A stretch of 64,000 nucleotides of DNA. It comes from Onchidella celtica (Eukaryota; Mollusca; Gastropoda; Systellommatophora; Onchidiidae). The position numbers were made by a program, and so were the translations under genes. The notes beneath the pieces were generated by a model that ran no database searches, had not been told where the DNA came from, and saw only the letters and a list, made by a program, of their open reading frames with translations. Positions within the stretch are counted from its first letter, which is position 1; each line of letters starts with the position of its first letter. Location of the stretch: NCBI GenBank assembly GCA_963931925.1, contig OZ007569.1, forward strand, positions 23,509,662 to 23,573,661. The letters run 5' to 3'. Shown here one piece after another: positions 25,626 to 39,152 of the stretch.

Positions 25626-27212
25626 TGTGTTTAGTAGGCATAAATTCCGTTTTAGAATTCTGCATCAGAAGTTCTGTTGTAAGAACACTGACCTGGAAAT
25701 TTCCCGATTTCAGTTGCATAATTTTGTATCTCATATGCAATTTAAGTGTCTTACCTAAAGTCAGGGCATACCAGAGCTGTCTAGATCAGTTCAAGACATC
25801 ACATTAAAATGACTTGGTGTCAAAGGTTTTGAACTTAACATTTGTTTAAGATGGTACAGTGAATACTCTTCTGTTTTATTTGTCAGTTAATTTATATTTG
25901 TTCCCAACAAGCTTTGAAAACACTCCTTTTATGACTATGAATTTACCATGTGATTTATTACTGTTTCAAGGCTGTAATTTTGACCAAACTGCTGCTTCAA
26001 ATAAGACTTTTTTAATTCCTTTCTCTGTTGTTTTTAATCATTAATAATATCTTTGAATTTATACAAGATGAAAGAGAGGCATTTAGGGGTTGCAACACTG
26101 GATAAAAATATCAATTTCAGGAGAAAGTATGAGCATAATTAATTAAGAAATGACAGAACCTGTAGTACCATACTGAGTTTTAATGAGCTCCAACGAGTTG
26201 GTTAGTGCATGGGACGTCATTGAAACTAAGTGTCATAATGTCACCATCCAGCTTATTGGGCAATCAAAATCGGTTACTGCCTGCCCAGGCTTATGTGATA
26301 TTACCTTTCCAGGGTGAAGTTTACAAAGCACCTTGTCAGGAAAATCAAGAAACAGAAAAGAAACTCTGATGTTTGGCTTCGTGCGCAACATCCCAGCCAG
26401 CCGCCCTATGGAAATCCAACACAAAGGATTGACGTCACATTTGCACAAAGGAATGATAACATTCCTACATAGGCCCGCTGATTACAACACCACACTGACA
26501 TCGGTTTGATGTAGGGAGTCTGCTCTTGCAGTAATCCTGTCAATCCCACGGAAATCTAGTTCAGAATGATGTAGGGTTCAGAATGATGATTGGGAAACAA
26601 CTTTTTCTCTTTTTTTTCTTTTGTTTTGCCATATTGCAAACTTTGTTCCAAGCTCTGCTGGAACACTGCAGACTTTCTGTAATACATGTAGTTTTATAAA
26701 AATATTGTCCGACTCTCCAGGGTGAACTCTGTTGCTAGAAGTTTGGAATATCCCATCCGCCCAAAAATGTGCCTTTTGAATTCTGGTTAACCAGCATTAT
26801 TTTAGTTTCCAGCAAGATCTTCCATTGCAGTATAAGCAAAGTAAGTCATTAATACAACTCTTTAGTAAGACAAGGGTTTTCAACTTCTTTTATTTCGCTG
26901 TCACTTTCAGAGCTCCAACCACTGTTTCCCTTAACTCTCAGTATCCAGCATGCCAGTTCAGCTGGCATTTGGGTGTATTCAGGTTGACCGCATATTCTTT
27001 TAATATGTCCACAATTTCATCCGGTCCAATATTGTGAATGAATTACCAGAAGAAAATGGGGGTATCTTTGTTCTCAGTGTTCTTTGGTATAACTTTTCAT
27101 AAAAGGGCAGTTTATGCAACATAAATTGATGAACCCGTAAGGGCTGTGTACAAACATGAAATGTGCTAGGTATGTTAAGAGTTAACCCCTCCCCCTCCAC
27201 CTTAATATGCTT

Positions 27213-27290
27213 TTCTCTCGCTCTCTCTCTCTCTGCCTCTGTCTATCTGTCTGTCTATGTCTCCCCTCACTCTGTCTCTCAAAACCTCTC
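27213..27290. repeat. TC-rich microsatellite
   Basis: Imperfect CT/CTGT repeat, with no coding meaning. Confidence 0.8.
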
Positions 27291-29965
27291 AAAAAAGATG
27301 TTACTTAGTTTTTTTTTAAGCTCATCACTTAAGCAAATATGTCTCAGGTATCCCAATACTAGGATTATCCTTGAATAAACACAGCTGTGATGGCCCGTGT
27401 TGTTCATTAGTACTGAAAATCTTTACATTGGACACAACATGAGAGCTCTGCAATTTTATCTCTGATCCTATATGAAATTATCACAGTTATTAAGTCAAAA
27501 GTGATATGCTTGATGGGTCTCACTTTACATGTGTAATGTGACTATCATACATCAAAAACCGGTGAAACTTATGAATCTGAAAGTACATGTATTTGGCATG
27601 GTAGTAATATGATTTGAGTTTTACATCATCACAGAGTCTCAGAGTAACTATGATTTTGTCAGCATATTTATATGATGTCCATATTTGTGTGAAGATAACT
27701 TTTACAAAATTCTATGTCTACTAAGTGAAATTCAATCATGTGTACCTGAATTTCATTGACTGAGCAGAATTTCTGATGCATGGTAACATTATGTGTATAA
27801 GAAGATGTCACAAATGAGGGGTGATACAGTTAGGTGCCAAGCTGTCTCAATTTTTCAGAAAATTTAAAATTATCACGAACTGATGTATTATTAATAGATA
27901 AAATAAACACATTTTTTGTATTTTTACATATTTTGTCAAGGAAAAGCTAGGCAGGACTAGAGTTTCTCGGTTGCAGTTGGATGTCGGCAGTGTAAAGTCA
28001 CCAGGTTTTAGGGCATTAAGGAAATGCGAATTAGATATCCAAATGAGATTAAATAGCCAGGTCCATCAAGAGATATCTGTGTAAAAACTAAGCAGAAGTG
28101 TCCTTTTTTTTTTCATGACCTCAGCTTTTTTTTTTTTAGAGACCTCAACACTGTCTTTGATATGTGGTGAATCATGTGGTCAAGTAATATAAGCATTTAT
28201 GAAAACATATCTCGAAAATGTACATTAGGACACGTTTCAGCAAGTAGAATCACAACTATGCCAAAAACCTATACCAGGTTTCATGCTCAAATTAGATGTT
28301 TTTTTTTTTTTGGTTCTTCATTGTTTATACATGTAATTTTGTTTGAAAACAATGTTGCAAATGCACAAAAAAGAAGGAAAAAAACCTTTGGCATTTGTTT
28401 CTTTGTGACCGTTTTTATTAGAGGTTTGTAACTTCTAAACACCTGACCATGCTAGAGCTCTGAAAAGTATGACATTGTTATGGCTGCGTGGTAAGTTTTG
28501 CAACAAAATTTAATATCTCATGGTATACAGGGGATTGTATTTGGTTATTTCCAAACATGTTATATGGGGTGCCTTCAGTTAACTAATAAGTATCTAGTGG
28601 TATTAAGTGTGATGTTTGTATAGATGTACAATTGGGCTGATCAGGGATTTTTTTTTTTTTTTTTAGCTTGATGAATTGTGTACACCAGTATGCCCGTGAC
28701 GCACTGACCATATCACTATTCACCAGTACACTAGTGCTGAGTGCCCTAACATTTGTTACCTGAGCTCAGGAGGTCAGGGCTATGTTGGAGGAAAAATCAA
28801 GCAACCAGGGTTCTAGCATTTGCATTAGTTGCTTTTGTGCAGTAGTGCATTTATGCCTGTGAGAACTTACGTGTAAGTTATCATTTGTCACCTTGCATTT
28901 TAGTCATATGGCTGTTCTTGTTTTATTTTATGCTGTGATTTGACAAAGTGCCTTCTGTAACATCAGTCATTGACTTGATTCCAGAGGTTTAGCCTTGGCC
29001 TTGCATTTCAGTATGTTGAACAATTCTTGAGTATCATACAAAATGTTGAATCTGTTCCGATTATGTAAATCCCATTCCTTTGCATGGACCACAAGACCTT
29101 ACTATTGTGTTACCGATATCTGCCCATTGCTTGTGTACCTATGTGTGATATGTTTTTGAAAATGTCACATTTAGCTTTTGTTTTTGAGCACAGTGTGATA
29201 CAATCAATGATAAATATCTGTCAGCACAAGTGGTTTCAGATTGTCTCTGTCCCTTAAAACTGTAGTAATCAGGTTTTGACTACTTTTCAGGAGAAGCAAA
29301 AAACTGTTTTATTTTAGCACAACTGGTTCAGTAACATTGAATTTTCGAAAGTTTATTGTTCACTTATTTATTGGCTTAGGAGTCTATAACCAAGAGCATT
29401 CGATGCGGCTTTGAATGAAGTCGAATATGGAAAAATTGATATTTTGAATTTTTGAGTTCCTACAGTCTTTGGGAACAGGGAGGAGATAAAGAGAAGTCAT
29501 TTTGTGATCTCCTCCACTGATGTAATTTATTCGCTCATTTAATGCCTATATTGCAACAGTGATCTCATGCATAAGGTTGTCTTACTGTATCAATCTAGAA
29601 TCATATCACAAAAATGTTCCATCTGATTTTATAGGAGCACTTGAGCACTCTGAAATTTTAAAACGATGCACAAAATTGCACACTGTACAACAGGTTGAAC
29701 ACCATGTGGTGCATATTTATGTGACACTTAATGCTGCCATTTAGGTGTAAAAATGGTATTTCCTTGTGAGGAAATTAAAAACAGCTGTACAGTGACTTTA
29801 ACTGTGTTGAAAGCTTTGTAACAGTATTAGTCGCCAGGTATTTTCCCACCAGATTACTTGTATTTCCTTGGTAGTCTCCGACCTTTTTCCATCCAGCAAA
29901 AACTTTGACAGCCGTCAGAATCTGTTCTGGTGAGCATATCAATACAGAGTGGGCAGGGTACATCT

Positions 29966-30170
29966 ATTCGGTCAGCTGTTGGAACTTCGTTAAACCTAGC
30001 CGTTCAGGCTGCTGCGAAGGGACTGTAGCATTTTACATAGAAAGCTATAGCTATGGAACACAACTTTGTATCTATTTTCTCTATTTGGCTTTGTAATTAG
30101 ACCGTGCTTCCCTGGCAACAGCCTTGAAGGATAGGTCTAATGAGGTTCCAACAGCCGACTGACAATATTC
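29966..30170. mobile_element. Inverted-repeat MITE (family with GTCAGCTGTTGGAAC ends)
   Basis: The left arm GTCAGCTGTTGGAACTTCGT continues for about 65 bases and matches, in reverse complement, the right arm GTCGGCTGTTGGAACCTCAT at about 75-80% identity. The centre carries TTTGGCTTTGTAATTAG. Related pieces occur at 25570-25625 and 46738-46840. No ORF and no clear target duplication. Confidence 0.6.
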
Positions 30171-33100
30171 ATTACCAGAATATGTGTGTACACAAAACCA
30201 CATACTTATTATCCAGTAGATAGGGCTATATATTAAATTTACTTGTAGTTTACTATTGATTGATGACATTGCTTGCGCAAGGAGTTGCCTTTCTACTTTT
30301 CTTGAATTGTTATTAATTAACAGTGACATCACCATTGTTAATGATGTTAGCTAGTGGTAAACAGTTCCACTGTATGCTGTGGGATGGATGCCACTGCTGG
30401 TCAGTAAATCATATTAGTTTGCTCACTCCACTGTCAGTATCTGCATTTCACAGTATCTACCTCCCAAATTTGTTCAAATGTAAAATGGCAGGGAAATTCA
30501 AGTAGCAGTCAGTTTAAATTTATCATTTACAACCTCTAGAGATGTGAAATTCAAATTAGACCAAATTTTTACCCTTAGACAATGACAATGTCATTGACAA
30601 TGACAGGCCCTCAAAACAAAAAAAGATTTTATATCTGGTTGTTTGCAATTCAAGGTTGTGCTTTTGTGCTGCTGGTATATTCAAATTGCACCACGAATAA
30701 CTAAAAGTGTTGCATTTGTTTTGTATGTGTAGATGATTTATTTTTTGTTGAGGAGAAGATTCATAATATAATTATTTTGTATATTTGGTGTATATTTAAG
30801 GAAATTAATCAAATTAGCCAGGAAGATCATACGGTTATTACAGCTTTATTGACAGTATTTTTAACATGTAATAGATATTTAGATGGTACTATAGTTACAC
30901 AGCCAAATATTTGCTCAATTGTTATATGATAGATGACAGAGAACAGCATAAGAATTGTCTAGCGTAACCAGAGTATATTGCCAGGACATCACATGTGAAT
31001 GGTCTTTGGGGCCATTCTTTCGGGCCATTCATAAAGTGCCTACGCTCCATTCTGGTAAAAAGATTCTGCTGCCCCCCCCCCCCCCCCGCCCCTAATATAT
31101 ATTTTTGCTTGGCTTCAACACCCTACCTCCCCTTACAAACTGCTATCATACTTTTGATGTACTTTTTGTAGACAAAAAACGTTGCCGCACTAGGTGACTA
31201 TGAATTTGATATCGAACATTAAAAATGCATTTGCAAGGGAGGTAATCAGTGTATCTTTAACACGCAAGTAAAAAAAAATATCATTGGTTAGTTCCCTTTA
31301 CAGGCAAGTGACTTCGTCCAATCCCCAATGTCCGACAAATTATAATGACTGTGAAGTGGACATTCTGTTTTGATTCTGTGTTTGAGTCAGAGTGGACAAA
31401 CTTGTATTTCAGCAAGCATCAGTGAGGTAATATTCATTGAAATCGAATGTTAAAAGAAAAAAAAATTCGCATGGTCTGTACAACCTACTTAAGATCCAGG
31501 ACATGGGGACCAGTGCGCCAGATTCAGAACAACATGGCTTTGCTTTAATATTGTCGTATTTTTGTCGTTGTATGTCTGACGTTATATTGGAGGTTAGCAT
31601 TGTCTGTTGTGTCAGAGTAATAATTCCAAGAAAACCAATTCATTCCCTCTGTTTGTTTCGGAGTAAATTGTGCTTTTAAGCCACATTGATTTTGCCGCCC
31701 TCGTTGCCAACACTGTGGATAATTATTGTTGTGAAATGTTTGGTGTTAGAATTTGATGTGGAATAAAGGGATTGAAATTGAAGTAGTTTTTTTTTTTTGT
31801 TTGTTTTGAAGGTTTTATGCTGTGGATTTGGCCTGTCAGTAGTGAAAGAGGTTGGTTTGTAGAGGAGGTGTAGTACAGATGCCCATGAAGATCAGAGGTA
31901 AAGTAAAGAGTCTTCTTGACATCGCGAATTGAGTCATGCTTGTTTTGCCTCGGCTTTACACGTGTGCGATTTGGACAATGGAGTTGCACGAGTGAGACTG
32001 CAACAAAACTGCCTCGCTCGTTGATTTAAAGGACGTTTATGTGTGGGTCTAAACCGACGAAAAAACATACTTGACTTTGAGCGGTGATGGCCTAACACCG
32101 GACCGTTGATCATTGGAATGAGGCGACGTAGAAGAGCTGAAAATGTCGGAGTCACACCATAAATGAAAAAAACACTTTTTGCTCAGTATTTCAGACTAGC
32201 TTTTTGTGACAGGGATACTGTATAGAAGTAAGCCCTTCATAACAGACCCGCTCTGCTCGTGTGATTTGTCTCGTAAAGACGATTTTTTCTGTGCCGACCA
32301 CTTCTACCTTTGTTTTTTCGTAATGAACTTTTTGTTTTTCTTCATCTCGTCACCCGTCTCACGTACCGGTGTATCGACATTTTTCTCATAGAACGGGAGA
32401 GCATTTCAAAATTTTAGTCACCTTTGTCATTTTTGGACATGGCGAAAACATGTCTGCTTATAACTTCAAAATATTATTATGAAAGATGGTTGAAAACTAT
32501 TACAGACATTGATTCGTCACAATGTGAGAATATACAACTAACCACGCGCAATATACATGTAGTCAGAACTCAAACCTACCAAAATCGTCGATATGACAGT
32601 ACGTCAGGTGGACGGCGATATCTTTTGTTTGCGTGCATGACTGGAGACAAAAACACGCAACTTTTAGCCAAACAAGTAATGGATAATTGAACAGTTGGTT
32701 ACGCTCCAGCGAGCTGAGTAGTTCTGGTAACATCAGCGGTGTGTCTACAACAGATGTTTCAGCATTGGTAACGTAATGGTTGCAGAGTGATGATAATATC
32801 AGGTACCCAGAACTAAATATTGAACAACTGGATTTGCTATTCTGTTTCATCTTTAGTGCAAAGAACTTTTTGTTCTGAAGTTTTGGATACCAAAATTTGT
32901 GACCCCAGCATTATTTTCAAAGAATTTACATGATTTTATAATCTCAAAAATCGGACAATAGTGTAAGCATGTTAATGCGAATGGTAGAACGAAGCTATTG
33001 TTGTTGTTTAACTTAGCGACATTGCTTGATGAAAAGAGGAGACAATAATTTGATATACTGAGAATATACATCAATACTGATGACTAATTATTAATTTGCG

Positions 33101-33561
33101 GCCTTGCGTAACGTTGGGGATACAGAGCGTAACGCAGCAACAGCACAGTGATAAAGGTGACACGTTGCGGTGTTTAACCCGGAAGCTACCACGGGCTGCA
33201 GACCATCAACTGAGAGAGAAAATTCTAAGTTAGACGGAAAAATAATAAAAAGTGGAATTTCTGTTTTTTAATCTATCTTCTTCTTCTGTCTCTTTCGTTC
33301 ACCAAATCTAAATCTGCAGATTTGTTCTTTTAAGAAATTCTACGGTTTTCTGCAGTTCTGGCAGAGCACCATAGAGTTTGACATTCAGGTCGGTGGGTTT
33401 GAGCCAATATGTTTCCCGTAGTGCTGAGAAGAGTGCAGTTCTGCAATATATGCTCTGTCAATCTATCTTCTTTTCAATCTTGAGAGAATTGTTTCTGAGT
33501 AATTTCCTACGCCAGGCCTTGCCACATACAACTTTTTTCTTTTGGTTCTTGTCATGAGTAA
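30171..33561. other. Intergenic DNA with dispersed repeat fragments
   Basis: AT-rich. A C run lies at 31074-31087. A segment at about 31900-32060 shares GCCGAGGCAAAAC and CAGTCTCAC motifs, in reverse complement, with DNA at 44560-44640 and 55257-55310. A piece at 33505-33545 carries the minus-strand form of a repeat with GCAAAGCCTCGCGTAAGAA. Only short ORFs occur, and none is recognisable. Confidence 0.5.
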
Positions 33562-34800
33562 GTAAGCAACCCAAGCGTTTTGCAACAGGGGCCCGTGCGT
33601 ATGTAATACGTGCCTATTCCTAACCCCGTCCTTATCCTCAATCCTAAATCTTATCGAATCCCTACCCCCCCCCCTTTCAAACAAAAAACAAAAAGAAAAT
33701 CTGAACGAATAATAATTATCTATACTATCTATACTATATATATTTGTGGACTTGAGATTTTTCGTTGCAAAAGGCTTCTGAACCGCTCAACACTCAGACT
33801 TCAAATTTTATATGGTGCATCAGAATGGATGTAAGAGTGCACAGTTTTTAATAGAAGTCTTAAATCGGTGTCGTTTTTTTTATTGGAAATTTATTGTTTC
33901 GCCATGATTTAGATCTATTTCGAGTCATGGTTCGCCATTTTAAGGTTTCGTTATCACTTCCTGCGATATGTTCACTATCAAACACACTAACCCGTGCGCA
34001 AATCATGCTATTGTACGGGATGCGCAGGGTGTCAACTCACAAAGGCAGAGCAGTAAGACTTATTTAAAAACAAACAAACAAAAATAAAATAAACAAATAG
34101 GAACAGGCTAGATGAAGCAGGTCCATAATAACCACCCAGAACTGAAACCAATATTCAAACCGATTTATCCCGGGCAGGGCCGGGGACCTCAGCTAGTATT
34201 ATATATTTGTGGACTTGAGATTTTTCGTTGCAAAAGGCTTCTAGACCACTCAACACTCAGGATTTCAAATTTTATATGGTGCATCAGAATGGATGTAAGG
34301 GTGCACAGTTTTTAATAGAAGTCTCAAATCGGTGTAGTTTTTTTTATTGGAAATTTATTGTTTCGCCATGATTTAGATCTATTTCGAGTCATGGTTCGCC
34401 ATTTTAAGGTTTCGTTATCACTTCCTACGATGTGTTCACTATCAAACATACTTACCCGTGCGCAAATCATGCTGTTTTTACGGGATGCGCAGGGTGTCAA
34501 CTCACAAAGGCAGAGCAGTAAGACTTATTTAAAAACAAACAAACAAAAATAAAATAAACAAATAGGAACAGGCCAGATGAAGCAGTTCCATAATAACCAC
34601 CCAGAAATGAAACAAATATTTAAACCGATTTATCCCGGGCAGGGCCGGGGACCTCATAATTAGACTCTAATTAAGGCTGTTGTCAAGGAGCATTTCGGGA
34701 GGAGCTCTCTAGCTCAGGAGTCACAATAGGCTTTAAAATACATACATCTGGCGTAAAAAACTTGGGAGGAACATACATGCCTGTAATAACATCCTTTTCT
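33562..34800 (+). repeat. Dispersed repeat copy interrupted by the Helitron-like insertion
   Basis: Positions 33562-33718 (from CCCAAGCGTTTTGCA to AAAGAAAATCTGA) and 34657-34800 (AAGGCTG, AGCATTTCGGGAGGAGCTC, AAAACTTGGG) match one continuous segment at about 38860-39125 in reverse complement. The intervening 938 bases are the insertion. Confidence 0.75.
33719..34656 (+). mobile_element. Helitron-like nonautonomous element, tandem dimer
   Basis: Two direct units with a period of about 463 bp are over 95% alike. Unit 1 starts TCTATACTATCTATACTATA and ends with a GC-rich hairpin (CCCGGGCAGGGCCGGGG), then ACCTCAGCTAG followed by T. Unit 2 begins at about 34197 and ends GGGGACCTCA before T. A TC start, a terminal GC hairpin near a CTAG end and insertion at an A/T boundary without target duplication are Helitron hallmarks. 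The inverted duplicate at 38860-39125 supplies the empty site. Unit 2 lacks the last bases of the canonical 3' end. Confidence 0.6.
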
Positions 34801-35623
34801 TTTGACTACATTTTGTCTTTTGCGTCATGCTGTGTCACTACTAAATGCTACGATCCCATACATTTTTCATTTTTCCTTCTTTTTACAATACAGTTTGTCT
34901 TTTTCAGTGTTTTGGCTAAAGGGCCTAAGTAAACATGACCTTACAGTTTATGGCAATACTTTTTTTTTTTCAGACAATTCATTTTTCTATAACCGGAATG
35001 CTTTACTTTTAAAACCATACATCTAGATTATAATTTATTTTATTTTACTGCAACTCAGACTGTTTTTAGGGCTGGGCGCTTTTTTTTGTTGTTGTCGCAT
35101 TGGTACTTTTGAAATTATGAAATGCCATTAGGCAACTGGACGGCACATTGACAAATTTTATTATTTTGGATCAAATAAAATACCACTTAATAACTAAAAG
35201 GCAATTTGCCAGGTAATGGATTATGAAGTCATTGAACTGGAGGGCAATTAGATGTAATTGTGGGGGAAAAAAAAGTCCCCCGACAAGGAGAACAAATCAA
35301 TAATTCATGCAGTTTAGACTACAGCATCCCAATAACTAGAGCATAGTATGGGTAATAAAACCTATTTACATTTAACCGGTGTTTTCACATAAAATAAGCA
35401 ATAACTTGCAGTTCATTTAAATGAATGAACAGTCGATTCAAGTGCTTGAAGTAACTTTAATAATAATACAGTTAATACAGTACATGTATTACTTTCTCTC
35501 TTTTTTTTTTTTTTTTGGTATGTCTATCCAGTTGTCTGTCTTTCTGTCTCTGTCTGCCTCTCTCTCTCTCTCTCCTCCCTCTCTCTCCCTCCTTTCTCTC
35601 CTCTCTCATCTCCTCTCTCTCTC

Positions 35624-35657
<34 letters not shown>

Positions 35658-36510
35658 AAAAAACTTCAAGAGGTAAAAACCGGATCTTTCATTTCGTTTC
35701 TAATTACTGCCAAAAATGATAGTAATGGACGGTCTCAACCTAAATTAAAAATTCTTGTCCATTAATTCGTAAAAACAGTCAACATTTTTCCAATTACAAC
35801 GCAAAGTATCAAACTCTATTAAGAGAGCATCGAATACATGTACATTAAATTACACCAGCTCCTACGGCGCATCACCATAGACTCAAGTACCATTTCATCT
35901 TGCAGCTAGCTTTCTGAAGTTATATAATACTTACATGTAATTTCTTTCAAAAGGAAAAGTGTCGGTTGTGCAGATCATGGCAATGAGACTTTAGAATACT
36001 TCATGGTGGCTAGACGACATCATTTATTCTTATTATTCTTCAGTTATTATTATCATCATTATTATTATTATTCCTTATTAGTTCAAAGCACCCCACCCCC
36101 CCCCCCCCAAAAAAAAACCGGAAAAAAGACATTTCACATTTGAACATAACCAATCGTTTTTGCTGCAAATGGATGGCAGGCCATTCTTTTCTATTCACAA
36201 TTAAACTCTTAGGAAAATTTACGACGAGATAATCAATAATAAGGAAAGTGTGTAGCCCTAAAAATGCTGTATGTGTCCAAAGTTAGATACATTACAAAAA
36301 CCAAAAATACAAATACTTTTCAAATAATAATTATGGCGTTTAAGATTATTTGCATTTGCATTGCATAATCCCATATGTGAAATTTGCCTTTGTGCCATTG
36401 CAGCCCAGTTACAACTGGAGCAGGCACGTCGTCGCCACAGTGCAGCGCCGGTCGGCGGTTTTTTTTTGGGGGGGGGGGGGAGATGAGGGAGGGAGGGGGA
36501 GGGAATGGAT
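34801..36510. other. Intergenic AT-rich DNA
   Basis: No gene recognised. Includes a T run, the TC microsatellite at 35545-35657, an ATT microsatellite near 36055 and C/A homopolymers near 36095. Confidence 0.5.
35545..35657. repeat. TC microsatellite
   Basis: Long CT-rich tract. Leu/Ser-rich or Glu/Arg-rich reading frames across it are artefacts. Confidence 0.85.
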
Positions 36511-36795
36511 GAATTTTATTTAATTTTGCCCGGGCAGCGACCTGTTCGGCCTGCTCTTTTCGATTTCCAACTGCCAAGGTATCTTTAACGTGCGCAACGT
36601 GCACACGGGCCCTCCGAATTTTTTCGTCCTTATCCGAGAAGACTAGGTACTCGATCCTATCCCCCCAATAGGACCAGGGACACGAAAAAATGAGAAAAAT
36701 CCCAAACTTCCAACATGCCTGCACAGCCCGGGTTTTGAACCCGGGACCCTTGGCATGAGAGGCGAGCACCTTGCCTCTAGACCACCTTGTCCCCC
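36511..36795 (-). mobile_element. tRNA-derived SINE (family B), longest copy
   Basis: Minus-strand head GGTCTAGAGGCAAGGTGC (A box) and CGGGTTCAAAACCCG (B box), with TCTCATGC between, resembles a tRNA. The body contains TAGTCTTCTCGGATAAGGAC, GGGCCCGTGTGCACGTTGC and ACGTTAAAGATACCTTGGCA. It ends GCCCGGGCAAAATTAAATAAA. The body recalls the conserved tail domains shared by mollusc and other metazoan SINEs; the exact domain name is not certain. Related copies lie at 40028-40238 and 62910-63170. Confidence 0.75.
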
Positions 36796-38210
36796 TTGAT
36801 TAAGTAAGGTTCTGGTCACCCTTCGTTTAAGGAAGGCTCGTGAGATCTAAAACCATTCTCGAAAGGATGGAAAAACTCTGTCATGGTAATTTCAGATAGT
36901 TTTGAGCTCGAGTTTAGAGTGGCACGTCGATACGGCAGCGGTCACATTGTGTCAGGAGAAAAGCAAGACGATAGACAGAATAACAGAATAATTCGGACAG
37001 AAGGACAAGGAGGCCCCACCAGTTAAATTAGGATTCAGTTGAAAATAATAGTATACACAAATATTTTACTCTAAAATTCTGGTTTTCCAACTCGAAGACC
37101 TCGATCGTAAAAATTAATTTTTATATTGTGAGCTCTACCCTTGCACATTTTACTCATCTCATCAGTAAACTAAAGGCATTCTAATATCTCTGGCCTTGTC
37201 ATGAAACTGCATAAGTTGGAAGAACCTAATTTTATAGGAGGGAAAAAAGCTGTTTTACCTAAAATGTATTCCTTATCCTAAATACTTGTTTTTACTGTTG
37301 TTAAACTATAATGGAGCCAGCTAGTAAACATGTAAGCACCAAAGACCACGAGAATAAAAGGTCTGAAACTTAGAGCATTGCCTCAACTTTTCTCTCGATA
37401 AATAATATTATGTATTTGCGTTCTTTGTTGTTGTTGTCGTTTTGAGCCTCAAAAAGGAGACGCGTTTTGGTCTAGAAAAGTCGATAACTATGATCGGACA
37501 TTTCTGTGTATTCTGCAAGAAACTGTGGTGTAACAGTTAGCTCTATCAGTCTTTGCCTCGAATACAAATGATTTGTTAATATGAACTAGATTTTTACAGC
37601 TGGACTTGCTACAAAGAATGTGCAAATTTTTTCTTGCCCGGATTAGGTAGTAACAACAAAAATATTTGAAATATTACATTACTTTTAACCCCTGATTTTT
37701 TTTTCTTCAAAAAAATTCACCAAATCCACATAGAATAATTATTTGTCAAAATAAAATTGGCAAAAATTGCCCATCTGCTAAAGTACGAACACAGCGACAA
37801 CCAGTTCTTGTTAGTTATGTCTCCATTTTCTGAAGAAAAAAAAACAAAACTGGGAATCTTTTAATATGTAGAAGAGATAATAATAACAACTGCACACCTT
37901 GACACTCATTCGTAATGCATTGTGGCATTTAATCAAGCTGTTTTACAGCTCCAGTTTATTCCAACGCTACATCATATTGGCTCTCGTTTGGGGAAGGGGG
38001 GGGGGGGAGGGGGGGAGCATTCTAAAATATTTACAAAGCCAAACGGAGGAAAATATTCAGTTGCGTTCACGGCTAATATCTATAGCTGACTGCGTAAAAT
38101 ACAACTGTCCCTCAGCAATAGCAAAATCACTACAGCCGCAAACTTTTGAGGTTGAATTTCTCAGTTGTGCAAAAAGTGGAGTTGGAACAAACAAGAACTA
38201 ATAGAAAGGT
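36796..38210. other. Intergenic DNA including dispersed repeat family A copy (37815-38200)
   Basis: Positions 37815-38200 share CTCCATTTTCTGAA, TATGTAGAAGAG and GAATTTCTCAGTTGTGCAAAAA with 47205-47430. The same motifs occur in reverse complement at 41085-41300 and 63300-63427. The rest shows no recognisable feature. Confidence 0.55.
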
Positions 38211-38315
38211 ATCATACTAAAAAGCCCGGTCAGACACAGTCAGATGCTGCTAGCAAAATGTGCACCAAAGAAATAATGGCAGAAGCTGGCTGTGTCCGGT
38301 CCGGATTGGTATGAT
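38211..38315. mobile_element. Short MITE, family D copy 2
   Basis: The ends ATCATACTAAAAAGCCCGG and (reverse complement) ATCATACCAATCCGG extend through GTCAGACACAGTCAG / GGACACAGCCAG. It shares its internal AATAATGGCAGAAGCTG with the copy at 15036-15118. Confidence 0.6.
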
Positions 38316-38859
38316 TATGATATTCCCCCCCCCCCTTCTCAAGATCGGGACATGCGCAGTTTCATTACAGAAATAGCAATAAATAAGTTTGTGTTCTTTG
38401 TTAGATCGGAAAGGGGACACGAGGGGGGTGGGGGGGTGAGGGTGAGGGGAGGGGTGTCATCCAAATTTAAAAGGAAACTGGTGTCAGTCAGAAGGCGCCT
38501 GGAGCATGAATAAATAACACACTAGAGTGGAAAACACATTGAAATTACAGAATTCAATGGCTCGTGACATCTCGCGACAGCTCCAGTGAGATCGTAATAA
38601 CCTTCCGTCACGCACATCCTGGTGATGGGGGAAAAAATAATACTGTTAACCTTCTCTTGCCCAGTTTTACATATCGGGATCTTACTTCTTGTTTGTTGCA
38701 ACTCCACTTTTTTCACAACTGAGACAGAACCTTTTGCGCGTCGAAAGGAAGACACCCTCACAATCTCAAGCAAATCCGAGGTGCATGATTTGGTGGTTGG
38801 TCTTGTTAACAATCGGGGGAGATTTAAATGTTTCTGTTATAGTATTTATATTGAGAATG

Positions 38860-39125
38860 TTGTTACAAGTACGTACGTCCCCCAAGTTTTTTGCTCCGGA
38901 GGAATGTATTTTAAAGCCTTTTTGGAGCCCAAGAGCTACAGAGCTCCTCCCGAAATGCTCACTGACAGCAGGCTTAATTAATTATGAATAATTATTCTCT
39001 CAGATTTTCTTTTTGTTTTCCTCCTTTGGGGGGGGGGGGGGTTCAAAGGGTAAGGGGCAAGGTTAAGGATTCGGTAAGATTTAGGGTTGAGGATAAGAAC
39101 GGGCTTAGGATGCAAAACGCTTGGG
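38860..39125 (-). repeat. Uninterrupted inverted duplicate of the 33.6-34.8 kb repeat
   Basis: In reverse complement it reads continuously across the point where the 33719-34656 insertion sits, and so serves as an empty-site control. Confidence 0.75.
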
Positions 39126-39152
39126 ATGCGGGCATAGGATGAGGTCCTTAGG

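Larger units (their letters stand above)
25496..29965. other. AT-rich intergenic stretch
   Basis: 4.5 kb with no recognisable gene. It holds a partial MITE (about 25570-25625), a TC-rich microsatellite at 27213-27290 and many T runs. ORFs here are short and without family features. Confidence 0.5.

Noticed and set aside
36320-36769. 149-codon minus-strand open frame
   Set aside because: It runs through a tRNA-derived SINE and a G-rich tract. The sequence repeats at two other places as noncoding DNA.
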